A stretch of 28,588 bases of DNA from NCBI GenBank assembly GCA_002779425.1, contig PEWP01000013.1, forward strand, positions 1-28,588. Direction: 5' to 3'. Positions 1 to 7,093 of this stretch are shown here, in pieces (position 1 is the stretch's first letter; each line of letters opens with the position of its first letter). Source of the DNA: a bacterium (Candidatus Gribaldobacteria) CG07_land_8_20_14_0_80_33_18. Its GTDB lineage: Bacteria; Patescibacteriota; Minisyncoccia; Minisyncoccales; CG1-02-41-26. A program made the translations under genes and the position numbers. Below the pieces are notes generated by a model. The model saw only the letters and a list, made by a program, of their open reading frames with translations, had not been told where the DNA came from and did not search any database.

Positions 1-1
1 T

Positions 2-88
2 AAAGATTTGTTAAAAAAGAAAGTTGACGAAGCAATTAAAATTAACCCTTTATGGGAATCAGACCTCAAAAAATTCTTAGAAAGTTAA
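2..88 (+). CDS. 3' end of an unidentified protein (partial)
   Basis: The frame beginning at base 2 is open for 28 codons and ends at TAA 86-88. The residues are rich in Lys, Asp and Leu and end in KKFLES, which looks like a soluble helical C-terminus. Nothing in this short tail identifies the family. The stop codon is also the first three bases of the palindromic element that follows, an arrangement repeated at 3010. The true start lies outside the window. That it is coding is inferred from composition and from the element beginning exactly at its stop. Confidence 0.5.
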   Translation, partial: KDLLKKKVDEAIKINPLWESDLKKFLES

Positions 89-255
89 TCGCTCGGTAAC
101 GAAATTTCAAAGTACCGACCCTCAAAATCCCAGCGAGATTTTGGGGTCTGTTTTCTCGTCCCGCCACCCCGCTTTTAGCGGGGACCATGCTGGCGGGACT
201 CCGAAGACTACTTTGAAATTTGTTACCTCGCTCCTCTTATTAGTTCGCCTCGCTC
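86..255. repeat. Nested palindromic intergenic element, copy 1
   Basis: Several inverted repeats are stacked inside one another. Outer arms 95-114 and 209-227 match with one extra base on the left. A hairpin pairs CTCAAAATC near 121 with GATTTTG near 137. Arms 158-166 (GTCCCGCCA) and 191-199 (TGGCGGGAC) are perfect and enclose CCCCGC 167-172 with GCGGGG 178-183. The element starts with TAATCGCTCGG at 86-96 and has CCTCGCTC at 226-233 and 248-255. Both motifs recur in the element at 3010-3218. Small open frames exist on both strands here but they look like by-products of the arms. Confidence 0.75.
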
Positions 256-275
256 TCTTTATAAATTTCGTTTTA

Positions 276-304
276 AAGCAAAAAGCGTTGGAAATCCCCA
301 ACGC
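276..304 (-). terminator. Intrinsic terminator of the minus-strand aminotransferase gene
   Basis: On the minus strand a 7-bp stem (GCGTTGG 285-291 with CCAACGC 298-304, 6-base loop) is followed by TTTTTGCTTT. It lies about 60 bases beyond the stop codon of the minus-strand gene ending at 367. Stem plus U tract in the right orientation makes this a good intrinsic terminator. Confidence 0.65.
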
Positions 305-326
305 CTTATGCCGACATAGATAAAGT

Positions 327-349
327 TTTACGGTAAAACCGTAAATTTT
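327..349. terminator. Perfect 8-bp hairpin, possible second terminator
   Basis: TTTACGGT 327-334 pairs perfectly with ACCGTAAA 338-345 across a 3-base loop. On the plus strand it is followed by TTTT at 346-349. On the minus strand the run after it is weaker. It lies between the convergent gene ends and could stop transcription in either direction, but the stem is AT-rich. Confidence 0.4.
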
Positions 350-366
350 GCACTCACATTCTGAGT

Positions 367-1506
367 TTAGCAAATTAAAAAGGATTTGTCAATAGTATTT
401 TTTATTTTTTTGATGAGTTTTTCAATATCTTTTTTACTATAAAAATTTTGCAAAGGGAAATTTACAATTCTTTTAGCAAGCTCAATTGTCTGGGGATACT
501 CGCTTAAATTAATTTTATATTCTTTTTGAACTTCTGGATTGAGAATAATGGGCGTATGCCAGATGCGAGTGGCAAATATTTTATCTTTTCTTAAAAGTTT
601 TACAAAGTTATCGCGGTTTAATTTTTTTGGGGCGAGAACCGAAAGATAACAAAAAACATTGTTTTTTTCTTCTTGAACCTCAAAATTTAACTTTTTCAAT
701 TCTTCTTGAAAGAACAAAGCAAGTTCAATTCTTTTTGTTAGATTTTTTTCAAAATTTTCTAAGAAGGTAGAAAAGAGATTTGATGAAACATTATTAATTT
801 CAGAAAATCTTTCTTTTTTTTCTTTCTTGAGCATCTTATAAGCGATTTCACCTCCGTATTTTTTGAAAAAATTAGCGAAAAAAGAAAAACAATTTAAAAA
901 AGAAATAAAATCACGAAAACTAAAAAAAGTTTTTTCTAAATCTATTTCCCAATCCAAAGGACAAATTAACATCCCTCCTCGTAAAGTTGGGAATTGTTTA
1001 TAAAGAGAAATAAAAGAAACATCGCCAAAATTTCCAAGATATTTTTCTTTGTATTTACCTAAAAAAGAATGGGAGCAATCCTCAATTACTTTTAAGTTGT
1101 ATTTCTTAGCTAAAAATAATATTTTTTCCATATTATTAGCTAAACCATAGGTATGAGAAATTAGGATTGATTTAGTTTTTGGAGTAATTTTCCTTTCAAT
1201 TTCTTCAATTTTAATATTAAAACTGAAAGGTTCGATGTCTAAAAAAATTGGAGAGATATTATATTTTTTAAAAATTGGATAAAAAATATCGCAGATATAG
1301 GCCGGAACTAACATTTCCGAATTTTCTAAATTTAATTTCTCAATTATAATTTTAAAAGCCGTTCTTCCCATATCGGTAAAAACAATCTGTTTTTTGGGAA
1401 AATAAAAAGAAAGCTTGTTTTTTAAATCAGGTTTTCTAAAAAAACAAGAAAAAATTTTTAAAAAATTTTTTCCATTTAATTTTATTTGAGGGTGGACGAA
1501 ATACAT
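367..1506 (-). CDS. DegT/DnrJ/EryC1/StrS-family PLP aminotransferase
   Basis: This probably transfers an amino group to a keto-sugar nucleotide for surface polysaccharide synthesis; the substrate cannot be read from sequence. The protein is 379 residues from ATG 1504-1506, close to the family's usual size. VIEDCSHSF places the cofactor-ring Asp near residue 143, and FGDVSFISLYKQFPTLRGGM places the Schiff-base Lys near residue 170. A GTG 13 codons upstream would extend the frame, but that extension (PPDPVSLYNKR) falls in an inverted repeat and is not family-like, so ATG is preferred. TATAAT lies just upstream of this ATG on the minus strand, compatible with a short or absent leader. It is the only minus-strand gene in the window and diverges from murB. 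Class III-type PLP aminotransferases lack this motif set. Confidence 0.85.
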   Translation of the reverse strand: MYFVHPQIKLNGKNFLKIFSCFFRKPDLKNKLSFYFPKKQIVFTDMGRTAFKIIIEKLNLENSEMLVPAYICDIFYPIFKKYNISPIFLDIEPFSFNIKIEEIERKITPKTKSILISHTYGLANNMEKILFLAKKYNLKVIEDCSHSFLGKYKEKYLGNFGDVSFISLYKQFPTLRGGMLICPLDWEIDLEKTFFSFRDFISFLNCFSFFANFFKKYGGEIAYKMLKKEKKERFSEINNVSSNLFSTFLENFEKNLTKRIELALFFQEELKKLNFEVQEEKNNVFCYLSVLAPKKLNRDNFVKLLRKDKIFATRIWHTPIILNPEVQKEYKINLSEYPQTIELAKRIVNFPLQNFYSKKDIEKLIKKIKNTIDKSFLIC

Positions 1507-1528
1507 TCTTTTATTATATAATGAAACC

Positions 1529-1585
1529 GGGTCGGGAGGTAGCACTCACAAAAGACATAGAATTGGAGTATAGCTCTCCCGACCC
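1529..1585. repeat. Inverted repeat between the divergent aminotransferase and murB genes
   Basis: GGGTCGGGAG at 1529-1538 and CTCCCGACCC at 1576-1585 are perfect 10-bp arms around 37 AT-richer bases. The element fills the divergent intergenic space. It could be a palindromic repeat of the kind seen elsewhere here, or an operator. No U tract follows either side. Confidence 0.6.
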
Positions 1586-1587
1586 AT

Positions 1588-1670
1588 CCTTTAAATTTAA
1601 AATGCAAAATGCAAAGTGCAAAATTAAAGACCAAAATGCAAAATGACAAATCAAAATTCAAAATTAATAG
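1588..1670. repeat. A-rich degenerate tandem tract (ATGCAAA-like) at the murB start
   Basis: Units resembling AAAATGCAA, AAATGAC and AAATTCA repeat irregularly every 6-9 bases. The tract creates several ATG codons in the murB frame and so obscures the real start. Similar tracts lie inside murB, lepA and eno. Confidence 0.6.
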
Positions 1671-2592
1671 AAAGTTCAAGAAGAATGTTTTATTGAGAGA
1701 TTATACTACTTTCAAAATTGGAGGACCGGCAAAATACTTTTTTGAAGCAAAAACAGAAGAAGATTTAATAGAAGCAATTAAGTTTGTTTATCAGAAAAAA
1801 TTGCCTTTTTTTGTTTTAGGAGGAGGAAGTAATATTTTATTTTCTAATGAGGGATTTGAGGGAATGATAATAAGATGTCAAATTTCAAATATTAAATGTC
1901 AAAATTCTAAAATTTATACAGAGGCAGGGGTGAAATTAAGCGATTTAGTAAAATTATCATCAGATAAGGGATTGAGCGGTTTAGAATGGGTAGCAGGAAT
2001 TCCAGGTACAGTGGGAGGGGCGATTTGGGGAAATGCCGGAGCATTTGGAAAATCGATAGCTGATATTATAAAAGAAGTTAAAATTTTTAATGCAAAAGAA
2101 TTACGAATTAAGAATTATGAATTAAGGGATTGTAAATTTGGCTATCGCGAGAGTATTTTTAAAAAAAATAAAAACTTAATAATTCTTTCTTGTCTTTTAG
2201 AGTTAAAGAAAGGTAAAAGAAAAGAAATTAGAAAAAAAATTAAAAAAAATATAGATTATCGTATTAAAAACCATCCCTTGAATTTTTCTTCAGCCGGTTG
2301 TGTATTTAAAAATTATGAATCAAGAATCAGGAATCAGGGATTGATGAAAAAGTTTTCAGAACTTAAAGAATTTAACAAAAAGCGTGAAATTCCGGCGGCT
2401 TGGTTGATTGAGAAATGTGGTTTGAAAGGAAGAAAAATTGGTGGTGCTCAAGTATCAGAAAAACATGCTAATTTTATTGTTAATTTAAGGAAAGCAAGTT
2501 CAAACGATATAATAAAATTAATCAATTTAGTAAAAAAGAAAGTAAAAGAAAAATTTGATATAAAATTAGAAAAAGAAATCCAAATTATTTAA
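1636..2592 (+). CDS. murB: UDP-N-acetylenolpyruvoylglucosamine reductase
   Basis: MurB reduces UDP-GlcNAc-enolpyruvate to UDP-MurNAc with NADPH and FAD, an early cytoplasmic peptidoglycan step. From ATG 1636 the protein has 318 residues. The FAD-binding half shows TTFKIGGPA, LGGGSN (61-66) and EWVAGIPGTVGGAIWGNAG (about 117-135). GYRES lies near 169-173, and the C-terminal domain has AAWLIEKCGLKG and VSEKHANFIVN, a pattern of the type II (S. aureus-like) MurB. The catalytic Ser position reads SAGCVFKN, with Cys (about 222) in place of the usual Ser. ATG 1609 would add nine residues encoded by a repeat tract, so 1636 was chosen; a still later start is possible. Three repeat-like tracts lie within the gene (1876-1907, 2086-2128, 2311-2341). 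Confidence 0.93.
   Translation: MQNDKSKFKINRKFKKNVLLRDYTTFKIGGPAKYFFEAKTEEDLIEAIKFVYQKKLPFFVLGGGSNILFSNEGFEGMIIRCQISNIKCQNSKIYTEAGVKLSDLVKLSSDKGLSGLEWVAGIPGTVGGAIWGNAGAFGKSIADIIKEVKIFNAKELRIKNYELRDCKFGYRESIFKKNKNLIILSCLLELKKGKRKEIRKKIKKNIDYRIKNHPLNFSSAGCVFKNYESRIRNQGLMKKFSELKEFNKKREIPAAWLIEKCGLKGRKIGGAQVSEKHANFIVNLRKASSNDIIKLINLVKKKVKEKFDIKLEKEIQII
1876..1907 (+). repeat. In-frame low-complexity tract in murB (TGTCAAA type)
   Basis: TGTCAAATTTCAAAT and AAATGTCAAAATTC repeat inside murB, encoding the CQISNIKCQNS segment. The segment falls in a variable loop between the FAD-binding motifs, so it is tolerated. It resembles the tract at the murB start. Confidence 0.45.
2086..2128 (+). repeat. 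In-frame low-complexity tract in murB (AATTAAGAATTATG type)
   Basis: GAATTAAGAATTATGAATTAAGG repeats a roughly 8-base unit and encodes ELRIKNYELRD just before the conserved FGYRES motif. A related run, AATCAAGAATCAGGAATCAGG, lies at 2318-2338 between SAGCVFKN and the C-terminal domain. Confidence 0.4.
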
Positions 2593-2602
2593 ATAGTAAA
2601 TT

Positions 2603-2914
2603 ATGAAAATTGTTATTAAAGCTACTAATATAAAATTAACTGATGTTTTAGAAAAATATACTATTGAAAAATTGACTGGATTGGAGAAATTTTTGAAACC
2701 TGTTTTTGAAAAAACACAATCAGTAATGCATATTGAAATAGGCAAGTTATCAAAGCATCATCGAACGGGCAATATTTTTTATGCCGAAGGTCAGTTATTT
2801 TTACCCGGCAAAATTTTACGAGCAGTAGCGGAAAGGAAAAATTTTAAATTAGCCATAGTTGAAATTAAAGATGAACTTCAAAGGCAATTAAAACATATAA
2901 AGAGAAAGAAATAG
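2603..2914 (+). CDS. hpf: HPF/RaiA-like ribosome hibernation factor, probably truncated by a frameshift
   Basis: Family members bind the 30S decoding region and hold ribosomes inactive under stress. The 103 residues show the family fold pattern: a beta strand MKIVIKATNIKLTD, a helix with EKYTIEKLTGLEKF, then VMHIEIGKLSKHHRTGNIFYAEGQLFLPGKILRAVAE and a final helix DELQRQLK. The reading ends at TAG 2912-2914 in KHIKRKK. Another frame continues from the same helix for about 38 more codons with protein-like content, so the gene seems to have lost one A from the run at 2890-2893. The start ATG 2603 is 10 bases after the murB stop, suggesting co-transcription. The family call is firm at the level of hpf/raiA; which of the two is not decided. 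Confidence 0.75.
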   Translation: MKIVIKATNIKLTDVLEKYTIEKLTGLEKFLKPVFEKTQSVMHIEIGKLSKHHRTGNIFYAEGQLFLPGKILRAVAERKNFKLAIVEIKDELQRQLKHIKRKK

Positions 2915-3012
2915 TTAAACGTCAAAGGGGAGAGCGAAGGATTAAAAAAGACCTTAAATTATCTGAAGCAGCCAGATTCTATCGGAAAGGAAGAATTAGA
3001 GATGAAGGCTAA
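2890..3012 (+). pseudogene. Out-of-frame C-terminal tail of hpf
   Basis: The frame starting at 2893 reads TYKEKEIVKRQRGERRIKK and later ARFYRKGRIRDEG, ending at TAA 3010-3012. It has no start codon of its own. Joined to hpf by adding one A to the run 2890-2893 it would extend the final helix as DELQRQLKTYKEK and give a protein of about 136 residues. The stop TAA is the first part of the palindromic element at 3010, exactly as at 86-88, which supports this being the ancestral gene end. It may be a real mutation, an assembly error or a slippage site. Confidence 0.6.
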
Positions 3013-3218
3013 TCGCTCGGCAAACTGAGTCGCTCGGCAGCGCTGCTTCGAAGTGCACGCCGTCGGCTAATCAGTAAGAAAAGGTTTATTTCCAGCCGCG
3101 GCTATTACTCGCCAAGCCTTAAATAGTTTATTTGAAAGCGCAAACTCTATCTCGGGCTTGGCTCCGTAATGCACTTCTCATCAGCCATGCCTCGCTCCTT
3201 AATCAGTTTGTCTCGCTC
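3010..3218. repeat. Nested palindromic intergenic element, copy 2
   Basis: This fills most of the 359-base gap between hpf and secA. Concentric perfect arms are CAAACTGA 3021-3028 with TCAGTTTG 3203-3210, GAAGTGCA 3050-3057 with TGCACTTC 3170-3177, and GCCAAGCC 3111-3118 with GGCTTGGC 3155-3162. AGCCGCGGCT at 3094-3103 is a perfect 10-bp palindrome. Motifs such as GCTCGG, CTCGCC, CTCGGG and CTCGCTC punctuate the arms. It begins TAATCGCTCGG and contains CCTCGCTC (3190-3197), as in the copy at 86-255, but the arm sequences differ. No gene is visible in it. Confidence 0.7.
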
Positions 3219-3226
3219 ATTTAGAA

Positions 3227-3259
3227 ATTAGTAGATTAGAATATTTATTAGTAGATTAG
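3227..3259 (+). repeat. Short direct repeat before secA
   Basis: ATTAGTAGATTAG occurs at 3227-3239 and again at 3247-3259, a 20-base period. It lies in the secA leader 14 bases before the ATG. No Shine-Dalgarno sequence is visible there. Confidence 0.6.
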
Positions 3260-3273
3260 GATAATATTTATTT

Positions 3274-5784
3274 ATGTTTTTATCTAAACTCTTTGGCGCT
3301 TTTTTCAAAGCGCCTAATGAAAAATATTTAGAGAAACTTCAGCCAATTATTGAAAAAATTAATGAACTTGAACCAAAGTTTAAGAGTTTTTCTAAAGAAG
3401 AATTAAAGAAAAAAACCAATGAGCTTAAAGATCGATTAAAAAATGGAGAGAGTTTAAATGATGTTCTGGTGGAAGCTTTTGCTTTAGTAAGGGAGGCGGC
3501 GAAAAGAACATTAGACCAAAGACATTTTGATGTTCAATTAATGGGTGGAATAGTTTTGCATCAAGGAAAAATCGCTGAAATGAAAACCGGAGAAGGAAAA
3601 ACTTTAGCCGCTACTTTACCTCTATATTTAAATGCTTTAGAGGAAAAGGGTTGTCATTTAGTTACGGTTAATGATTATTTGACAAGAAGAGACACTGTTT
3701 GGATGGGACAAATTTATCACGCGCTCGGTTTGTCAGTTGGTTGTATAGCGCATGAGACAGCATATTTATATGACTCGGAATACAAAAAGCCAGCTGAGGA
3801 AAAGGAAAAAACGAGAGATGAATTGGGAGGCTTTTATATTGTTGAAGATTTTTTGAGACCTTGTACCAGAAAAGAGGCGTATTCAGCAGATATTACTTAC
3901 GGCACTAATAATGAATTTGCTTTTGATTATTTAAGGGATAATATGGTTTTTGATTTAAATCAGCAGGTTCAGAGACCTGCCCGCAATGCTTCGCATAGCG
4001 AAGCAGGCGGGGGATTTCACTATGCTATTGTCGATGAGGTCGATTCAATTTTAATTGACGAAGCCAGAACTCCTTTAATTATTTCTCAGCCAGATTTTGA
4101 GTCATCTAAGATGTATAAGGATTTTGCAGGAATAATTCCAAAATTGAAAAAAGATTCTGATTATTTAGTAGATGAAAAAAAGAAAGCAGCTACCTTAACT
4201 GAGGAGGGGATTAATAAACTGGAGAAAATTTTGGGGGTAGAAAACATCTATCAAGAGAAAGGGATAAAATATCTTCATCATTTAGAACAGGCGCTGCGGG
4301 CCCAGGTTTTTTTCGAGCGAGACAGAGATTATATTGTTAAAAATGGCCAGGTAATTATTATTGATGAGTTTACCGGTCGGCTTTTAATGGGTCGGCGATA
4401 TTCCGGGGGGCTCCATCAAGCGATAGAGGCAAAAGAAAGAGTAGAAGTTCAGGCCGAATCAAAGACTTTATCTACTATTACTTTTCAAAATTATTTCCGG
4501 CTTTATAAAAAATTAGGCGGGATGACAGGAACGGCCGCCACCTCAGCCGAAGAATTTGATAAAGTTTATGGTTTAGATGTAATAGTGATTTCAACCAATA
4601 AGCCAATGATAAGAAAGGATTTACCCGATAGAATTTATAAAACAGAGAGAGGAAAATATAAAGCACTTATAGAAGAGATTAAAGAAAGACACAAAACAGG
4701 CCAGCCTCTTTTAGTGGGGACGAGATCGGTTGAGAGAAATGAATATTTATCTAAATTACTTTCTCGGGAAGGAATTTCTCATCAAATTTTAAATGCCAAG
4801 CATCATGAGCAAGAAGGTCAAATTATTGCTCAGACAGGAAGATGGGGAGCTGTGACCATTGCCACAAATATGGCAGGTCGTGGGGTTGACATAATTTTGG
4901 GAGGAAATCCTCAAAATCCAGAAGAAGCAAAAAAAATTATTGGTTTGAATGGCCTCCATGTTATTGGCACCGAAAGGCATGAGGCAAGAAGGATTGACAA
5001 TCAGTTGCGGGGAAGAACAGGGAGACAAGGAGATCCCGGTTCGTCTCAATTTTTTATTTCGTTAGATGATGAATTAATGCGGATTTTTGGCGGAGAAAAA
5101 ATAAAATCTTTAATGGATACTTTTAAATTTCCAGAAGATGAACCAATTGAATTAAAGATAATTTCAAAAACCATAGAAAATGCCCAAAGCAGGGTGGAAG
5201 GATTTAATTTTGATATCAGAAAACATGTTTTAGAATATGATGAAGTAATGAACAAACACCGCGAAACAATTTATAAATTAAGGAAAAGATTATTGGAAGA
5301 ACCGGAAAAAATTCAAACGGAGCGGAGCATTAAAACTCAAATTTTAGAGATTATTGAAAATGAAATTAAGAGAATTGTTGAGAATTATGAATTGTCAGAA
5401 ATTTTTGAAGAGATAAAAACAATTTTTCCTTTATCCGAAGAAGCAATACTAAAGATGAAAGAAATGGAGAAAGAAGAAATTTTTAATTATTTAATTAACC
5501 TGGCAAAAAAAATCTATGAGCAGAAAGAAGAAAAGGATGGAAAAGAAAATATGAGAATACTTGAGAAGATGGTTTATTTGCGAATCATTGATAGTCTATG
5601 GCAAGAACATTTAGAGAACATGGAATATTTAAAGGAGTCGGTTGGTTTACGGGCTTACGGAGGAAGAGATCCTTTGGTTGAATATAAAACCGAAGGCCAT
5701 AAGATGTTTAAAAATTTACTAACTAACATTAATTTCCATCTTATTCGAACCATTTTCAAGCTGACCTTAACTCTTAAGATATGA
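3274..5784 (+). CDS. secA: Protein translocase ATPase SecA
   Basis: SecA drives unfolded preproteins through SecYEG by ATP hydrolysis at the inner face of the membrane. The 836 residues run in the expected order: NBD1 with Walker A MKTGEGKT (103-110) and Walker B VDEVDSILIDEA (from about 253), the preprotein cross-linking domain, NBD2 with GTRSVERNEYLS, NMAGRGVDI and QLRGRTGRQGDPGSSQFF, and the helical wing and scaffold ending near LRAYGGRDPLVEYKTEG. The usual C-terminal SEC-C zinc finger is absent; the protein ends in TIFKLTLTLKI. A 12-codon palindromic insert (3976-4011) lies between QR and HYAIVDEVDS, just before Walker B. An added segment around YLYDSEYKKPAEEKEK is also present. secD starts 13 bases downstream, so secA-secD-secF look like one unit. 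Confidence 0.98.
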   Translation: MFLSKLFGAFFKAPNEKYLEKLQPIIEKINELEPKFKSFSKEELKKKTNELKDRLKNGESLNDVLVEAFALVREAAKRTLDQRHFDVQLMGGIVLHQGKIAEMKTGEGKTLAATLPLYLNALEEKGCHLVTVNDYLTRRDTVWMGQIYHALGLSVGCIAHETAYLYDSEYKKPAEEKEKTRDELGGFYIVEDFLRPCTRKEAYSADITYGTNNEFAFDYLRDNMVFDLNQQVQRPARNASHSEAGGGFHYAIVDEVDSILIDEARTPLIISQPDFESSKMYKDFAGIIPKLKKDSDYLVDEKKKAATLTEEGINKLEKILGVENIYQEKGIKYLHHLEQALRAQVFFERDRDYIVKNGQVIIIDEFTGRLLMGRRYSGGLHQAIEAKERVEVQAESKTLSTITFQNYFRLYKKLGGMTGTAATSAEEFDKVYGLDVIVISTNKPMIRKDLPDRIYKTERGKYKALIEEIKERHKTGQPLLVGTRSVERNEYLSKLLSREGISHQILNAKHHEQEGQIIAQTGRWGAVTIATNMAGRGVDIILGGNPQNPEEAKKIIGLNGLHVIGTERHEARRIDNQLRGRTGRQGDPGSSQFFISLDDELMRIFGGEKIKSLMDTFKFPEDEPIELKIISKTIENAQSRVEGFNFDIRKHVLEYDEVMNKHRETIYKLRKRLLEEPEKIQTERSIKTQILEIIENEIKRIVENYELSEIFEEIKTIFPLSEEAILKMKEMEKEEIFNYLINLAKKIYEQKEEKDGKENMRILEKMVYLRIIDSLWQEHLENMEYLKESVGLRAYGGRDPLVEYKTEGHKMFKNLLTNINFHLIRTIFKLTLTLKI
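3976..4011. repeat. In-frame palindromic insert in secA
   Basis: These 36 bases (12 codons) form a palindrome: GCTTCGC 3988-3994 pairs with GCGAAGC 3998-4004 around ATA, with outer CCCGC 3980-3984 and GCGGG 4007-4011. They encode PARNASHSEAGG, absent from the usual SecA alignment where QR runs directly into the Walker B strand. The ends CCTGCC and GCAGGCGGG match the reverse complement of the pgk insert at 12940-12957. Confidence 0.8.
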
Positions 5785-5796
5785 TAAAATGATTTT

Positions 5797-7086
5797 ATGG
5801 GAAAAAAGAAAATAGGCGTTAAATTGATATTTATTTTAATTTTAGTTTTTTTTACTTTTAATTTTGTTTATCCAAAATTTTTGAACCAGTACCTTGGTCT
5901 TAATTTTCCAGAAATTCCTTTTAAATTAGGGCTTGATTTGGTAGGCGGCTCGCGTCTCATTTACGAAACTGATTTATCAAAAGTAGAAAAAACAAAAACG
6001 GAAGCGCTGAGTGGTTTAAGAGATGTCATTGAAAAAAGGGTTAATATTTTAGGAGTGAGAGAACCCATAGTGAGAATTCAAGAGATTGGCGGTTCTGCTC
6101 GTTTGATGGTTGAATTGGCCGGCATAAAAAACGTAGAAGAAGCGATTAAAGCAATAGGCGAAACGCCGCTGCTTGAATTTAGAGAAATAGAAGTAAAGGA
6201 TTTGAACGCTCCGCTTCGCTCCGCTATAAATCCTTCGGATTTGAAACCAACATCTTTAACCGGTCAGTATTTAAAAAAGGCAAGTTTAGATTTTGACAAT
6301 GAAACTCTTGAGCCCATTGTTATTTTAGAGTTTGATAAAGAAGGAAAAGAGCTTTTTAAACAAATTACTTCCCGCAACGTTGATAAACCATTAGCTATCT
6401 TTATTGATAATAATTTGATTTCTTCGCCAGTGGTCAGAGAACCAATTTCTTCCGGCAGAGCTCAAATTACCGGAAATTTTACGCCGGAAGAGGCAAAAAA
6501 ATTAGTTAATAGTTTAAATGCCGGCGCCTTGCCAGTGCCGATAAAATTAATTTCTCAGGAAACAATTGCTCCCAGTTTAGGAAAAATTTCCTTAGAGAAG
6601 TCATTAAAAGCCGGTTTTTTCGGATTGTTGGGTATAATTTTGTTTATGATTTGTTATTATCAAATGGCCGGTTTGGCAGCTTCTTTATCCCTTTTGGTTT
6701 ATGGACTTATTCTTTTAAGTTTGTTTAAGTTATTTTCAATTACTTTAACTTTGGCTGGTATTGCCGGAGCTATTTTATCAATTGGTATGGCAGTGGACGC
6801 CAATGTTTTAATTTTTGCCAGAATGAAAGAAGAAATAAAGAAAGGCGATAGTTTTAGCCGGGCGATAGATATCGGTTTTAAACGGGCCTGGCCCTCAATC
6901 AGAGACGGTAATTTAACAACTTTAATTGAAGCAATGATTATGTTTTTTCTTGGCACCAGTTTTATTCAGGGTTTTGCCTTAACTACATCTTTAGGGATTT
7001 TGGTCAGTATGTTTTCTGCTATTTTTATTACTCAAACATTTTTAGAAATTTTTATCGGGTCAAAAGTAAGAAAACAAGATAAATAA
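5797..7086 (+). CDS. secD: Protein translocase subunit SecD
   Basis: SecD with SecF uses the proton gradient to pull exported proteins away from SecYEG. The 429-residue protein has an N-terminal membrane helix, the P1 region starting with KLGLDLVGGSRLIYETD, a helix-rich periplasmic part and a C-terminal RND-like membrane domain with AGIAGAILSIGMAVDANVLIFARMKEE and KRAWPSIRDGNLTTLIEA. A 39-base in-frame segment at 6198-6236 is bounded by GGATTTGAA direct repeats and encodes the loop before KPTSLTGQYL. The gene follows secA closely and precedes secF by 7 bases. SecDF is split into two genes here, as in most bacteria. Confidence 0.97.
   Translation: MGKKKIGVKLIFILILVFFTFNFVYPKFLNQYLGLNFPEIPFKLGLDLVGGSRLIYETDLSKVEKTKTEALSGLRDVIEKRVNILGVREPIVRIQEIGGSARLMVELAGIKNVEEAIKAIGETPLLEFREIEVKDLNAPLRSAINPSDLKPTSLTGQYLKKASLDFDNETLEPIVILEFDKEGKELFKQITSRNVDKPLAIFIDNNLISSPVVREPISSGRAQITGNFTPEEAKKLVNSLNAGALPVPIKLISQETIAPSLGKISLEKSLKAGFFGLLGIILFMICYYQMAGLAASLSLLVYGLILLSLFKLFSITLTLAGIAGAILSIGMAVDANVLIFARMKEEIKKGDSFSRAIDIGFKRAWPSIRDGNLTTLIEAMIMFFLGTSFIQGFALTTSLGILVSMFSAIFITQTFLEIFIGSKVRKQDK
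6196..6245. repeat. In-frame palindromic insert in secD flanked by direct repeats
   Basis: AAGGATTT 6196-6203 pairs with AAATCCTT 6228-6235, enclosing a GCTCCGCTTCGCTCCGC core. GGATTTGAA occurs at 6198-6206 and 6237-6245, an offset of 39 bases or exactly 13 codons. Removing one unit would leave EVKDLKPTSLTGQYL, a plausible uninterrupted SecD. Confidence 0.6.
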
Positions 7087-7093
7087 AATAACT

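Noticed and set aside
122..373. Minus-strand 83-codon and plus-strand 60-codon open frames in 122-373
   Set aside because: They run through the arms of a palindromic element and a terminator and have no protein-like character.
3010..3218. A structured regulatory RNA or riboswitch controlling secA
   Set aside because: No known riboswitch core is recognised, and the same type of element with different arms follows another gene at 86-255, which favours a repeat.
4478..5255. Open frames on the minus strand inside secA
   Set aside because: These are shadows of a strongly conserved gene, with Phe/Leu/Ser-rich composition typical of antisense reading.
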